Shown here: positions 25,807-34,278 of the stretch, piece after piece
How positions within the stretch are numbered: the first letter of the stretch is position 1
How the letters are laid out: every line of letters begins with the position of its first letter
Source of the DNA: RYN-230 sp963793825
GTDB lineage: Bacteria; Actinomycetota; Actinomycetes; Streptosporangiales; Streptosporangiaceae
Length of the DNA stretch: 64,000 nucleotides
Reading direction: 5' to 3'
NCBI GenBank assembly: GCA_963793825.1
Contig: CAWCBE010000005.1
Coordinates: forward strand, 62,001-126,000
Made by a program: the position numbers and the translations under genes
Notes under the pieces: model-generated
Told to the model about the DNA's origin: nothing
What the model saw: only the letters and a program-made list of their open reading frames with translations
Databases searched by the model: none

Positions 25807-28125
25807 TCAAAGATAACCGGGTTCGGGAGTGCCCGACGAGGCGTGGCCCGACGAGGCGTGGCCCGCCGTCCCCCCGTCCGCGCCCGGCGGGCGGCCCGGT
25901 CCGGTCCCGGCGGGTGGCCGGGGTGGCGCGGCTGCACCGGGCCCGGCCACGACCCGGGCCGCGGGCGCATCCGGGACCGCGGCCACGATGGCCACCAGCA
26001 GCGGCAGGATGAGCGGCAGGCCCGCAGCGGGCACGGTGACACCGGAATCCTCAGCCAGCCAGCCCAGCAGCCCGACGAGCCAGATCGCGGCCAGCAGTGG
26101 CCGCAGCAACGGCAGGTGCTCATACCCGCGCACCAGCCGCCTGGCCCGGAACCGGCCCGGCCAGCCGATGACCGCGCCGGACAAGGCGACCACGACCGGG
26201 ATGACCAGGCTGCCCGCGTTCACTGTGAGCGACCCCAGATTGGCGCGAACCTTGCGGTGCACGACCGTCCCGGCGCCGCCGTGCAGGACCTGGCCGACGA
26301 ACGCGCCGATGTCCGAGTGCCCGGGGAGGAGGTAGGCAGCCACCGCGAGGGCCGCGGCCACGACGGCTCCGCCGGCCACCATGAGCACCCCGCGCCCGGG
26401 GGTGATCCGCGCGCCCGCGGCCACCGCGATCAGCAGCAGGAAACCCGGCACCATGGCGATCGTCCCGCCGACCTTGGCGCCGAACCCGGGCCAGCCCGCG
26501 GCGATGACCGCCACCGCCGCGACGGCGCTGATCCCAGCCACCGCGCGCCGCCGCGCGCCGCGGCGCAGCGCCGCCGACCCGATCCAGCCGCAGAGCAGCA
26601 GGCCGGATGCGGCATAGACCAGCACGGCGTTGTTGCCGATGCCGTAGAACCGGCCAGCAACCAGGGCGGACAGCCCGAACGGGGTGCCCAGTTGCAGGTG
26701 TGAGCCGGTCATCACGTTGACGCCGATGACCGCGAGGGTCACCGCGCCGACGAACCCGGGCGGCCCGAGCGGATCATGCCGCCACGGGCCGCCGCACGCT
26801 GCGGCCGCGATCACCGCCGCCCACGCCACGCTGAGTGCATACAGCAGCACCGCCGGGTGCGGTGCCGCCTGCCAGGGCACAAGTCCGGCCAGGAAGCTGC
26901 CCGCCGGCACCGAGCCCAGGAAGACCCCCGCCGTCCGGGCCAACATCCGCCGGCGGTGCCGGGGCAGCATGGCGATCAGCCCGAAGAGCAGACCGCCGGC
27001 CAGCCCGAACACCGTAAAGAACCACGGCATGGTGGCCCGGTACACCTGGGCGGCGGTGTCCTGGCCGGCCAGCCCGGCGATGGCCGCGGCCAGGCTGGGC
27101 CGGCCAGTGCGCCCGATCCGGGAGCCGACGGCGGTGCCGGGCACGGGCTGTCCCAGCCAGCCCGCGATCGTCGGGGTCAGGTCGGTGAGCACGACCAGCC
27201 CGGGCTGGCGGGTTGACGGGGAGGTGAGCACCCCGGCCCGGTATCCGGGCCCGGTGATCACGATCGGGTGCAGGTGCGGCACCGCACCGTCGGCCGGGGC
27301 GGTCACCATGAGCCGGGTACCGGGCGGCAGCGCGGCGCTGATCCGGCCGATCTCCCGGTCGTCGGCGCCGGCTAGGCCCGCGCGCCGCTGCGCGGCGCCC
27401 GCGGGCAGCGGTCCCAGGTCGATGACGGTGAGCGGGCACCGGGCCAGCAGGGCGCGGGTCACCCCGGCCGTCCCGGCAAGGTAGGACGTCACCCGGCCTG
27501 CCGGGCTGGCCAGGGCGAGCGCGGCGCCCGGGCCGGCCGCGGTGGCGCACCCCCGCGGGCCCGCGGTGGCACGGAGCAGCCCCCAGGAAGGGTTCTCGCT
27601 GAGCGCGGCGTTGGCGGAGATGATGGACGGCATCCGCGCGATCCGGGCGGGAGAAGCGCCGGCCGGGCTCGCGGGCGTGACCGCGGGCAGTGGCGCGCAG
27701 GCTCCCCCGGGCGGGCGCGGGGCAGCCGCCCGGTTGGCGGCGTTCAGCGTGAGCCACCCATCCGCCGGGCAGGTGAGCGGGTATACGCCGGTAACCGCGA
27801 GGGAGCCGTCCGAGCCCTGGCCGGCCAGCCGCCACAGGGCCGGCATGCGGGCGGCCGTCACGTCGGCCCACAGCAGCCCGGGCACCCCGATGAGCACGAC
27901 ATGCCGGGCGGCCGTGGCCGGGCCGGAGGCGGTCATCCCCGGGGGACGGAGAGACGCCATCGCCGGCGCGGCCCAGGTGCCCGGCAGCACGCCACCCGCC
28001 AGGGCCAGCAGCGCGCAGCCCGCAGCCCGCACGACGGCGGCCAGCACGGTCGCGCCCAGTGGGATGGCGGCCCCGGCCGGGCGGGCGGGGGGCACGGTCG
28101 GGTGCACGTGATCAACGGTAGCCAC
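25807..28125 (-). CDS. Alkaline-phosphatase-fold domain fused to polytopic membrane domain
   Basis: A 772-residue protein with a first hydrophobic segment (about 25-55), an extracytoplasmic region (about 70-345) and some ten membrane helices from about residue 357 (FFTVFGLAGGLLFGLIAMLP) to 740. The extracytoplasmic part shows HVVLIGVPGLLWADVTAAR, YPLTCPADGWLTLNAANRA and VVLTDLTPTIAGWLGQPVPG, the pattern of an alkaline-phosphatase-like fold in uncharacterised actinobacterial membrane proteins. The reaction is unknown; a cell-envelope role is inferred. GTG 28125 start. The C-tail ends in a repeated GHASS. Confidence 0.75.
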   Translation of the reverse strand: MATVDHVHPTVPPARPAGAAIPLGATVLAAVVRAAGCALLALAGGVLPGTWAAPAMASLRPPGMTASGPATAARHVVLIGVPGLLWADVTAARMPALWRLAGQGSDGSLAVTGVYPLTCPADGWLTLNAANRAAAPRPPGGACAPLPAVTPASPAGASPARIARMPSIISANAALSENPSWGLLRATAGPRGCATAAGPGAALALASPAGRVTSYLAGTAGVTRALLARCPLTVIDLGPLPAGAAQRRAGLAGADDREIGRISAALPPGTRLMVTAPADGAVPHLHPIVITGPGYRAGVLTSPSTRQPGLVVLTDLTPTIAGWLGQPVPGTAVGSRIGRTGRPSLAAAIAGLAGQDTAAQVYRATMPWFFTVFGLAGGLLFGLIAMLPRHRRRMLARTAGVFLGSVPAGSFLAGLVPWQAAPHPAVLLYALSVAWAAVIAAAACGGPWRHDPLGPPGFVGAVTLAVIGVNVMTGSHLQLGTPFGLSALVAGRFYGIGNNAVLVYAASGLLLCGWIGSAALRRGARRRAVAGISAVAAVAVIAAGWPGFGAKVGGTIAMVPGFLLLIAVAAGARITPGRGVLMVAGGAVVAAALAVAAYLLPGHSDIGAFVGQVLHGGAGTVVHRKVRANLGSLTVNAGSLVIPVVVALSGAVIGWPGRFRARRLVRGYEHLPLLRPLLAAIWLVGLLGWLAEDSGVTVPAAGLPLILPLLVAIVAAVPDAPAARVVAGPGAAAPPRPPAGTGPGRPPGADGGTAGHASSGHASSGTPEPGYL

Positions 28126-28320
28126 CAGCGTCCCGCGCCGGGCGGTACTCGGTACCCCCGCACGGCCCCGCCACGGTCACCAACCACATGGATGGCAGCC
28201 GCGCACATCGGGGCGATGCGCGCCCGGCCCGGGTTGATGGCGGACAGCACACCGGCGTGACCAGATCTTTCAGCCTGCGGCGGCCCGGCGCCGGAGGCGG
28301 CCGGGCACGGTTCCGGGCGG

Positions 28321-30024
28321 CTAGTTGGCGCAGATGTTCTGGGTGGCGGTCCGGGACGAGATGCTGGGGGACGGCGTCGGGGTGACGGACTGGGGCGTGC
28401 TCGCGGCCTGGGCCGTGGTTCCGTAGTTGCTGCCCAGCACCAGGGTGAGCCCGGTGCCGGTGCCGGATACCTGCCTGATGCCCGAGCCGGGCACCTTGGC
28501 TTCCAGCAGCCTGGCCTGGGTCAGGCTGCCGGCGTGGTACTGGATGACTGTCTCAGTCACGTCCTGGGTGGTGCTCTGGGTGGCACTGGCCACCTTGAAC
28601 CCCTTCTGCTGCAGCACGCCGGCCACGGAGTTCTGCAGTCCGTACTGGGTGGTTGCGTTCTGCACCGTGACAGAGACGGTGCTGGGCGAGATCGCCGGCG
28701 CGCGGCCTGGCCGCAGCGAGCCGGCGTTAACCGGGACGTCATTACGGAAATCCTGGAAGATCTGGCTGTCCTCGGGCTGGGTCCAGAGCACGTTCGCGGT
28801 GTCGGTCGGCACGACCTCCTGCCGCGGGTAGGTCGGCAGCGTGAAGAACCTGACCTGGCTGGACGGCATGCTGCGGACGCTCATGGCCAGGTCATACAGG
28901 CCGTGAATGCCGCCCATCTGGCTGTCGACAGTGACCGACTTGGTCGCCGCGTCCAGGAACCGGTAGATCGCCAGCGGGTCGAGCAGCTTGCTCTTCACCT
29001 TGGTCACCAGGGACGACATGAAGGCCTGCTGGCGGCCGATCCGCTCCAGGTCACTGCCGTTGCCGAGGGTGTACCGGGCGCGCACGTAGGCGAGCGCCAC
29101 CCAGCCGTGCAGCAGGTGATGGCCGGGCCGCAGGTGCAGCCCGGACTTCGGGTCGTTGATCGCTACGGTGTTGCACTCCTCCACACCGCCGACCGCGTTG
29201 ACCATCTGCCGGAAGCCCCCGAAGTTGATCGACACGAAATGATCGATGTGGATCCCGGTGTCCTGCTCCAGGGTCTTGATGGTGCAGGCGATCCCCAGGT
29301 CGACGTGGTTGCCGTACAGGCTCCCCAGCGCGAAGGCTTCATTGATCTTGAACGTGGTCGGCGAGGACATCTGGCCGTTGCCCATCTTGCAGGCCGGGAT
29401 GTTCACCCACGAGTCGCGCGGTATCGACATCACGTCCGCCCATTTCCGGTCGGCGGACAGGTGCAGGATCATCAGCGTGTCCGACTGGGCGGTGGTGAGC
29501 CCCTGGCCGAAGCCGCGGCCCTGGCCGGCCCGGGTGTCCGAGCCGACGATCACGATGTTCTCGGCCTGCGGGTGCAGGTCCACCGGCTGGTTGCCCAGTT
29601 CCCCGGTGATGTCCACCTGGTGCAGGTTCCCGTTCAGGTGCCGGTAGACCGCATATGCCCCGCCGAGGGCGACCAGCAGCACGACGGCGACGCCGCCGGC
29701 CGTCCAGGCCAGGATCTTCTTCGTCCGGCCGGGATGAGCCGGACGGCGGTCTGGAGTGACGGGGCCCCCCGGCGGCCCGCTCCCCGGTGGCACGCTCCCC
29801 GGCGTGCCCCCGGCCGCGCCCGCATCAGTCGCAGGCACCCAGGCCGCTGCCCCAGCGGCATCCCCGCCGGACGCAGCACCGGCCGCAGTCTCTGCCGCGC
29901 CGGGCGCAGCGCCCTCGGCGACCGCATCAGTGGCGCCCGGTACTGCGTCACCCGTGGGCGTGCTCCCAGCCTCCGGCTGCTGCCCGCCCACTGGGCCAGG
30001 CTCCTCCATGTCGGCGGGCCCCAT
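28321..30024 (-). CDS. LytR-CpsA-Psr (LCP) family cell-wall ligase
   Basis: A 567-residue LCP protein. Residues 1-105 are a Pro/Gly/Ala-rich cytoplasmic part, 108-128 a membrane helix (ILAWTAGGVAVVLLVALGG), then the LCP domain (IVIVGSDTRAG, QSDTLMILHLSADR, VMSIPRDSWVNIP, FKINEAFALGS, ERIGRQQAFMSSLV) and a C-terminal LytR_C domain (VSVTVQNATTQYGLQN). LCP enzymes transfer undecaprenyl-linked polymers to peptidoglycan; in mycolata this is arabinogalactan. The Arg and Asp residues for lipid pyrophosphate binding are in place. No polymer gene is adjacent; the EPS genes at 55-60 kb are far away. Confidence 0.92.
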   Translation of the reverse strand: MGPADMEEPGPVGGQQPEAGSTPTGDAVPGATDAVAEGAAPGAAETAAGAASGGDAAGAAAWVPATDAGAAGGTPGSVPPGSGPPGGPVTPDRRPAHPGRTKKILAWTAGGVAVVLLVALGGAYAVYRHLNGNLHQVDITGELGNQPVDLHPQAENIVIVGSDTRAGQGRGFGQGLTTAQSDTLMILHLSADRKWADVMSIPRDSWVNIPACKMGNGQMSSPTTFKINEAFALGSLYGNHVDLGIACTIKTLEQDTGIHIDHFVSINFGGFRQMVNAVGGVEECNTVAINDPKSGLHLRPGHHLLHGWVALAYVRARYTLGNGSDLERIGRQQAFMSSLVTKVKSKLLDPLAIYRFLDAATKSVTVDSQMGGIHGLYDLAMSVRSMPSSQVRFFTLPTYPRQEVVPTDTANVLWTQPEDSQIFQDFRNDVPVNAGSLRPGRAPAISPSTVSVTVQNATTQYGLQNSVAGVLQQKGFKVASATQSTTQDVTETVIQYHAGSLTQARLLEAKVPGSGIRQVSGTGTGLTLVLGSNYGTTAQAASTPQSVTPTPSPSISSRTATQNICAN

Positions 30025-30229
30025 TCGCTCTCACTCCGTACCCACGTCCGGCGGGGGGCTGCTGCGACATCCGTTCGCCCAGCACGACCGTCGCGGAGCG
30101 TCACATCCTGGTGCGCAAACCATCTCACCCGGCGCAACGTGCTAACCCGGCGGATGTTTCCCCGGCTGTGTACTTACCCACTTCCGGGCAAATAGTCCAC
30201 CTCAGCAAGATAACTCTATGTAACGTCAA

Positions 30230-30259
30230 GGGGGCTGGCCGCCGGGACGGCCAGCCCCC
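30230..30259 (-). terminator. Distal hairpin after the S53 peptidase gene
   Basis: Perfect 12-bp stem GGGGGCTGGCCG/CGGCCAGCCCCC with a 6-base loop. It is the second of two hairpins in a row beyond the S53 gene stop and leads into CTTGACGTTACAT on the minus strand. Confidence 0.7.
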
Positions 30260-30271
30260 GGGTGTGCCTAA

Positions 30272-30306
30272 CCAGGGCCGGCGCACCACTGCTGCGCCGG
30301 CCCTGG
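30272..30306 (-). terminator. Proximal hairpin after the S53 peptidase gene
   Basis: Perfect 14-bp stem CCAGGGCCGGCGCA/TGCGCCGGCCCTGG with a 7-base loop, beginning 4 bases after the stop codon at 30310. With the distal hairpin it forms a double terminator that separates this gene from the LCP gene. Confidence 0.75.
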
Positions 30307-30309
30307 GCT

Positions 30310-32076
30310 CTAGCTGACCTTCACGGTGTAGGTGGCGCTGCCAGTGACGCCGTAAGCGTCTTTGACGGTGAGGGTGATCGTGCGGGTTACCGAGCCGGTC
30401 GCGTAGGTGTGTCCCGCGGTGCCGGTCGTGGTGGTGGAGCGGCTTCCGTCGCCCCAGTTCCAGGTGTAGCTGGCAACCGTCCCGCCCGGGAACGGATCAG
30501 CCACGGCGGCCTTCCACGTCTGGCTGGTGCCGTGCGGCACCGACGTGGGGCCGCTGATGGTGGCGGACGGCCCGGTCTTGGTGAACATGGCGAGCCCGTC
30601 AGGCGTGCCGACGCCGGTCGGCCCGTCGTAACCGGCCAGGGCGTCGCAGGCCCGGTCGCCCACGGCAGGAGTGCCGGCGGCGGTGTAGGCACAGTCCACG
30701 GTGCCGTAACCGAGGGAGTTGGGGTCGGGGCACTGGGCGGCGCCCTGGCCCGCGCACCAGCCGTTGCCGCCGGTGGTGACGTCGTACGCCGTTCGCGGGT
30801 GCCCGTAGAGGGTGAGCGCCGGGTAGGGCACGCCGTGGGCACCACCGGCCAGCGCATAGGACGCGGCGATGATCGGGGAGGACAATGACGTACCGCCGAC
30901 CGTCAACCAGCCCGGGGCCGGGCTGCACGCGCTACCGCAGTTGTAGGAGTCGTAGATATCGAAGCCGGTCAGGTAGTCCCCAACCGCCGAGACGTCCGAG
31001 ACCAGCCGCTTGCTGCCACACCCGGTGCTGCCCCACACGCTGAGTGAAGTCTGCCAGTGCTGTGCGCTGAACAAGGTGCTGCAGCCACCGCCGCCGGCGC
31101 CCAGCGGGGCGGCGAAGGCCTGCTCCAGGACGTCCCGCACGCCGTTGTCGTTCCACACGGTCTCCGACTGCCGTTCCGCGCTCTGGCCGAGGTACAGCGA
31201 GGTGCCGCCCACGCTGACCGTGGTGTTGTAGGCGGCCGGGATGCCTGCCTGGTTGGTGGCGGCGAGCTGGTCGTAGGAGTAGTAGCCGGCGTCCCCGGCC
31301 GACGCGGTGATGACGACCCCGGAATGATTGAAGGCGGCCTGGAAGCTCGGGCTGGTCCCTGATTCCGGCTCGCCGAACGAGTTCGACACCTCACCGGCCC
31401 CCAGCGACACCGCGGTGTTCTCTGCCGTGGCGAGATCGGCATTGAGCGGCGAGTTGGCCTCGACCAGGATGATCTTGCAGCCCTGGCACACCGAGTGCAC
31501 CGTTTCCACGTCGAGGGACTCTTCCACCGACCATCCCGAGGTGTCATCCGCGGGCGGCGTACTGCCGCCGGCCTGGTTGACCACCCGCAGGCAGCCGTTC
31601 GTGGTGCTGCACGTGGCCAGGCCGTAGTGCGTGTCGAAGGACTGCAGGTCGGCGTTGATGTTCGGGTCGTTGTACGCATCCACCACGGCCACGGTCTGCC
31701 CGCTGCCGCCGGTGGTAGTAAGCCCGTAAGCCGAGCCCAGGTCCCCGGGCGTGAGCCCGCCCGCCGGGCCGATCGTGCCCGCCGCGGTGGCGCCGGCGGC
31801 GACCTTGAACGGCCGTGCTCCCTCGGTGCCCTTCCTGACCACCTTCCGGATCTCGGCGTAACACGACGCCACGCCCGGCCGCGTCGCCGCGCAGACCCGC
31901 TTGCCCACGGCGTACAGGGTGACGCTGCGGGACGCGCCGGCCCCTGCCGCCGCGCGGGTGGCCGCGGTGGCGGCAGGCGTCATCGTGGCCACCGCGACCG
32001 CCGCGGTAGCCACGACCGCGACCGGCCAGTAGCGGGCCCCTCGTGCGCCAGCCCGTTCTCTTAAATAGTGCCGCAT
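30310..32076 (-). CDS. Secreted S53 (sedolisin) peptidase with PKD domain
   Basis: A 588-residue exported protease. ATG 32076 follows AGGAG. The signal peptide runs to about residue 40 (VAVVATAAVAVATMTPAATA). The short N-terminal region is followed by the sedolisin domain: Glu185 and Asp189 in WSVEESLDVETVHS, oxyanion Asp262 in ASAGDAG, and Ser397 in VGGTSLSSP. A C-terminal PKD-type domain (about 505-588, SYTWNWGDGS, VTRTITLTVKDAYG) probably binds the substrate or wall. The usual large S53 prodomain is short here. S53 enzymes are acid-active serine-carboxyl peptidases, which points to growth in acidic surroundings. Confidence 0.92.
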   Translation of the reverse strand: MRHYLRERAGARGARYWPVAVVATAAVAVATMTPAATAATRAAAGAGASRSVTLYAVGKRVCAATRPGVASCYAEIRKVVRKGTEGARPFKVAAGATAAGTIGPAGGLTPGDLGSAYGLTTTGGSGQTVAVVDAYNDPNINADLQSFDTHYGLATCSTTNGCLRVVNQAGGSTPPADDTSGWSVEESLDVETVHSVCQGCKIILVEANSPLNADLATAENTAVSLGAGEVSNSFGEPESGTSPSFQAAFNHSGVVITASAGDAGYYSYDQLAATNQAGIPAAYNTTVSVGGTSLYLGQSAERQSETVWNDNGVRDVLEQAFAAPLGAGGGGCSTLFSAQHWQTSLSVWGSTGCGSKRLVSDVSAVGDYLTGFDIYDSYNCGSACSPAPGWLTVGGTSLSSPIIAASYALAGGAHGVPYPALTLYGHPRTAYDVTTGGNGWCAGQGAAQCPDPNSLGYGTVDCAYTAAGTPAVGDRACDALAGYDGPTGVGTPDGLAMFTKTGPSATISGPTSVPHGTSQTWKAAVADPFPGGTVASYTWNWGDGSRSTTTTGTAGHTYATGSVTRTITLTVKDAYGVTGSATYTVKVS

Positions 32077-32414
32077 TGACTCTCCTGTGTCGTTGAACCA
32101 GGGCAGGCTCCGGCCGCCCGGCGATAGCGTGATTTGCGTAATGCCAAAATTGCCGGCAGGGCAGGAGGCAGCGTACAGCGCGCCACGCAGATAGAAGAAA
32201 AGTATTTCTAAGTGCCAGGCTTTGTCATGGTTCACGGCATTCGTTATGTCTGGGAGGCTATTGCGCGTGATCGCGCGGCGCGAAACACCCATCTGTAATA
32301 TTCCCGGCGCGCTTACCGGCAATTAGTTCCGGGCGCCGGGTGCAGGAGCCGGTGAGCGGTGCTGGCATGGGTGACTGCCCCGTGTATCGGCGTTGACCCG
32401 CACGAAGGTACTAC
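32077..32414. other. AT-richer promoter region of the S53 gene
   Basis: About 340 bp, clearly lower in GC than its flanks, without a convincing gene. It should hold the S53 promoter. At 32344-32359 it contains a 16-bp match to the tRNA-Thr 3' end, listed separately. Confidence 0.5.
32344..32359. repeat. Possible remnant attachment site (tRNA-Thr 3' end, 16 bp)
   Basis: AGGAGCCGGTGAGCGG is identical to 33391-33406, the outer end of the tRNA-Thr-derived direct repeat. It may mark the left end of an older, decayed integrated element (about 32.34-33.39 kb). The match is short. Confidence 0.4.
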
Positions 32415-32789
32415 TCACGGTTTCCGGCAGTTACTCATTGTGGAAACGGCGGCCTCTCGCATGGGGGCCCAGCCGGATGCCAGATAGTTCGAATACTCGT
32501 TCTCCGCCAGCAGGATTAAGCCGCCGGTGAAGGGCCGGCCAGCGGCCGCCACGGCTGCCTTGTACCGGACGGCATGGATGCCGTCCATGCCCTCGACGTA
32601 GTAGCCGAGGATGAACCAGGTGTAGACCCGGCCGTCGCACGGGTCGCCGGCCGCGGCGGAGCACATCTCGCACGGCTCGGCGAGCACCGCTTCCCGGGAC
32701 ACGTCCGGGCGCCACCGGACCCGGGGGGCCGGAGGCAGGACCCCCGGGTCGGGCGGCTGACGTGGCGTGGTCACGATCCCATCATGCAT
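32415..32789 (-). CDS. Hypothetical protein with CxxC-type motif
   Basis: A 124-residue protein without a clear family. The N-terminus is Pro-rich (residues 8-28), followed by a cysteine motif CEMCSAAAGDPCDG at about 40-53 that resembles short zinc-binding motifs in proteins of actinobacterial mobile elements, then YTWFILGYYVEGMDGIH and an ordinary C-terminus. It lies between a possible old att remnant and an integrase scrap, so it may be cargo of a decayed element. GTG 32774 is an alternative start. Confidence 0.5.
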   Translation of the reverse strand: MHDGIVTTPRQPPDPGVLPPAPRVRWRPDVSREAVLAEPCEMCSAAAGDPCDGRVYTWFILGYYVEGMDGIHAVRYKAAVAAAGRPFTGGLILLAENEYSNYLASGWAPMREAAVSTMSNCRKP

Positions 32790-32922
32790 CCACCCTGGCG
32801 CTGATCGGCCGCCCTGACCTGCGACGACTCACGGCGGATCGGCGTTGAGGTGTTCCGGGACATCGGCCTGGACCGCGCGCCTGAGCCTTGCGCTCCTGAC
32901 TCCCCGTGGCAGTCTGGTCACC

Positions 32923-33138
32923 ATGACCAAGGACGCGGTAGTCCTCGCCCTCGCAGCCTGCCTCGCGGCTGGCTGGTACGGCGCTCGCCTCCTGCAGGCT
33001 GCCCGGGACGTGACCGGGGCGAAGGCCAGGCTGGACGGCGCTAAGCGCGTCGCCGGGAGAGCCCGGGTAGTCGCGGCAGTGGCCGGGTTGCTGCTCGCGG
33101 CCATCGTCTACATCTGGATCCACCAGCACGGCGGGTGA
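32923..33138 (+). CDS. Small membrane protein with two helices
   Basis: A 71-residue protein with DAVVLALAACLAAGWYGARL (residues 4-23) and VVAAVAGLLLAAIVYIWI (about 50-67) as membrane helices, joined by a charged helix (GAKARLDGAKRVAGR). The ribosome site is weak. It precedes the integrase scrap and may belong to the same decayed element. Function unknown. Confidence 0.45.
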   Translation: MTKDAVVLALAACLAAGWYGARLLQAARDVTGAKARLDGAKRVAGRARVVAAVAGLLLAAIVYIWIHQHGG

Positions 33139-33160
33139 GCTGCCGCCGCCCGGCCCTGAA

Positions 33161-33287
33161 ATCCGGCGCAAGACGCTGGACCACACTGACCTGACTATGA
33201 CGTCGCACTACACGCACATTGAGGCGGAGGCAACACCGTGCTGCGGCTGACGCAGTCGCGAAGCTGGTGGTAGGAAGCGGCTCATGA
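33161..33287 (+). pseudogene. C-terminal scrap of a tyrosine integrase
   Basis: IRRKTLDHTDLTMTSHYTHI keeps the end of the integrase catalytic domain: LDHTDL replaces the usual LGHSD box and the catalytic Tyr sits in SHYTHIEAEA. After a frameshift near 33235 the usual C-terminus ADAVAKLVVGSGS follows to a stop at 33285-33287. Nothing of the N-terminal three quarters remains. It lies about 100 bp left of the 45-bp att repeat, which is where an older element's integrase would lie if a newer element had integrated at the same tRNA. Confidence 0.75.
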
Positions 33288-33391
33288 GTTCATGAGTTAC
33301 GACGCTCACGCTCATCGGGACTGCCCAAGCCGCCTGTGGTTTCGCTGGGAACCACAGCACGGGAATCCCGCAGGTAGCCGGCACTTCTAGA

Positions 33392-33436
33392 GGAGCCGGT
33401 GAGCGGGATCGAACCGCTGACCTGCCGCTTACAAGG
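33392..33436. repeat. Left attachment site: 45-bp copy of tRNA-Thr 3' half
   Basis: Identical over 45 bp to 48481-48525, from just beyond the 3' end of tRNA-Thr to the anticodon loop. After 33436 the two copies diverge at once. This direct repeat marks the left end of a tRNA-integrated island. Confidence 0.9.
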
Positions 33437-33579
33437 AGGTCTGCCCCCGCCGGGACTCTCATCCTCAGCTTGCCCATAAGCTCAGCTCACCGGCGTTTCC
33501 GCTGGTCAGTGAACGGATGTCCTTATAATACCGCCGTCCGCCTGGTTCCGCCCAGGTCCGTATCGGCTGTGGATTCTGT

Positions 33580-33954
33580 GTGGTGCCTCCTCCCCCGAGA
33601 GCGCGTTGTGGGGATTCTGTGGGCCTGCAGATGATCATGAAACCCGGGAGAGCCAAGGATGAGTGTCCACCTGCACCGGCGGGCGACACGGCCCAGGCCG
33701 GACCACCCCCCAGCAAGCCGGGCTTCTATACGTATGAACGGAGCCGCCCGACACCCAGCGTCGGTGGCCCAGGAGACAACCCTGAAGACGCCCAGCCCCG
33801 ACAACCGCGATCTGGAAGCCTCGCCCGACGTGTGCTCACCTACACCGGCACGCTACTGAACCGCGACCCGGCCTCAGCCGGGTTCCGTCTCGTCTTACGC
33901 AGCGTGACGGGGCGTGGCGGTCTGGAGGTGCGCATCGACGCCGGTTACGAGTGA
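33580..33954 (+). CDS. Hypothetical protein near the left end of the island
   Basis: An open frame of 124 codons (ATG at 33631 or 33637 would give about 105 residues). Composition is Pro/Gly/Arg-rich in the middle; the C-terminus ARRVLTYTGTLLNRDPASAG and RLVLRSVTGRGGLEVRID is more protein-like. No family recognised and no good ribosome site. It may be a real small cargo gene or a chance frame. Confidence 0.3.
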   Translation: MVPPPPRARCGDSVGLQMIMKPGRAKDECPPAPAGDTAQAGPPPSKPGFYTYERSRPTPSVGGPGDNPEDAQPRQPRSGSLARRVLTYTGTLLNRDPASAGFRLVLRSVTGRGGLEVRIDAGYE

Positions 33955-34278
33955 TCAGCGTCCCACTCGATGATGATCACCTAAGGCACACAGATCAGGC
34001 CGATCCTGCGCGCTAGGGTCTACCGCGAGATGCCTTGGAGTCGCCCGATTCTGCATGTGAGTGTGGTTCTTTGCGCATTACATTTCGTCAGGATTAGAGA
34101 AGTCTATAGGAGTTTGGGTGGGTATGGCAAATTAAGCGTTCTTCGCGACCATCCATCTTGCTCCGCGTGAAAGCACAATCTTCAGGGGTTCCCATTATCT
34201 TGCACAAGAGATACATTTAGGGGCGTAACGGTAACCGGACTCTACTTGCGGTCAATCCGACGCTCTGGGGGAGCGGCA
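33955..34278. other. AT-rich upstream region of the repeat membrane protein
   Basis: About 320 bp with GC content well below the rest of the window. No gene recognised. It presumably contains the promoter of the 903-residue protein. Confidence 0.5.
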
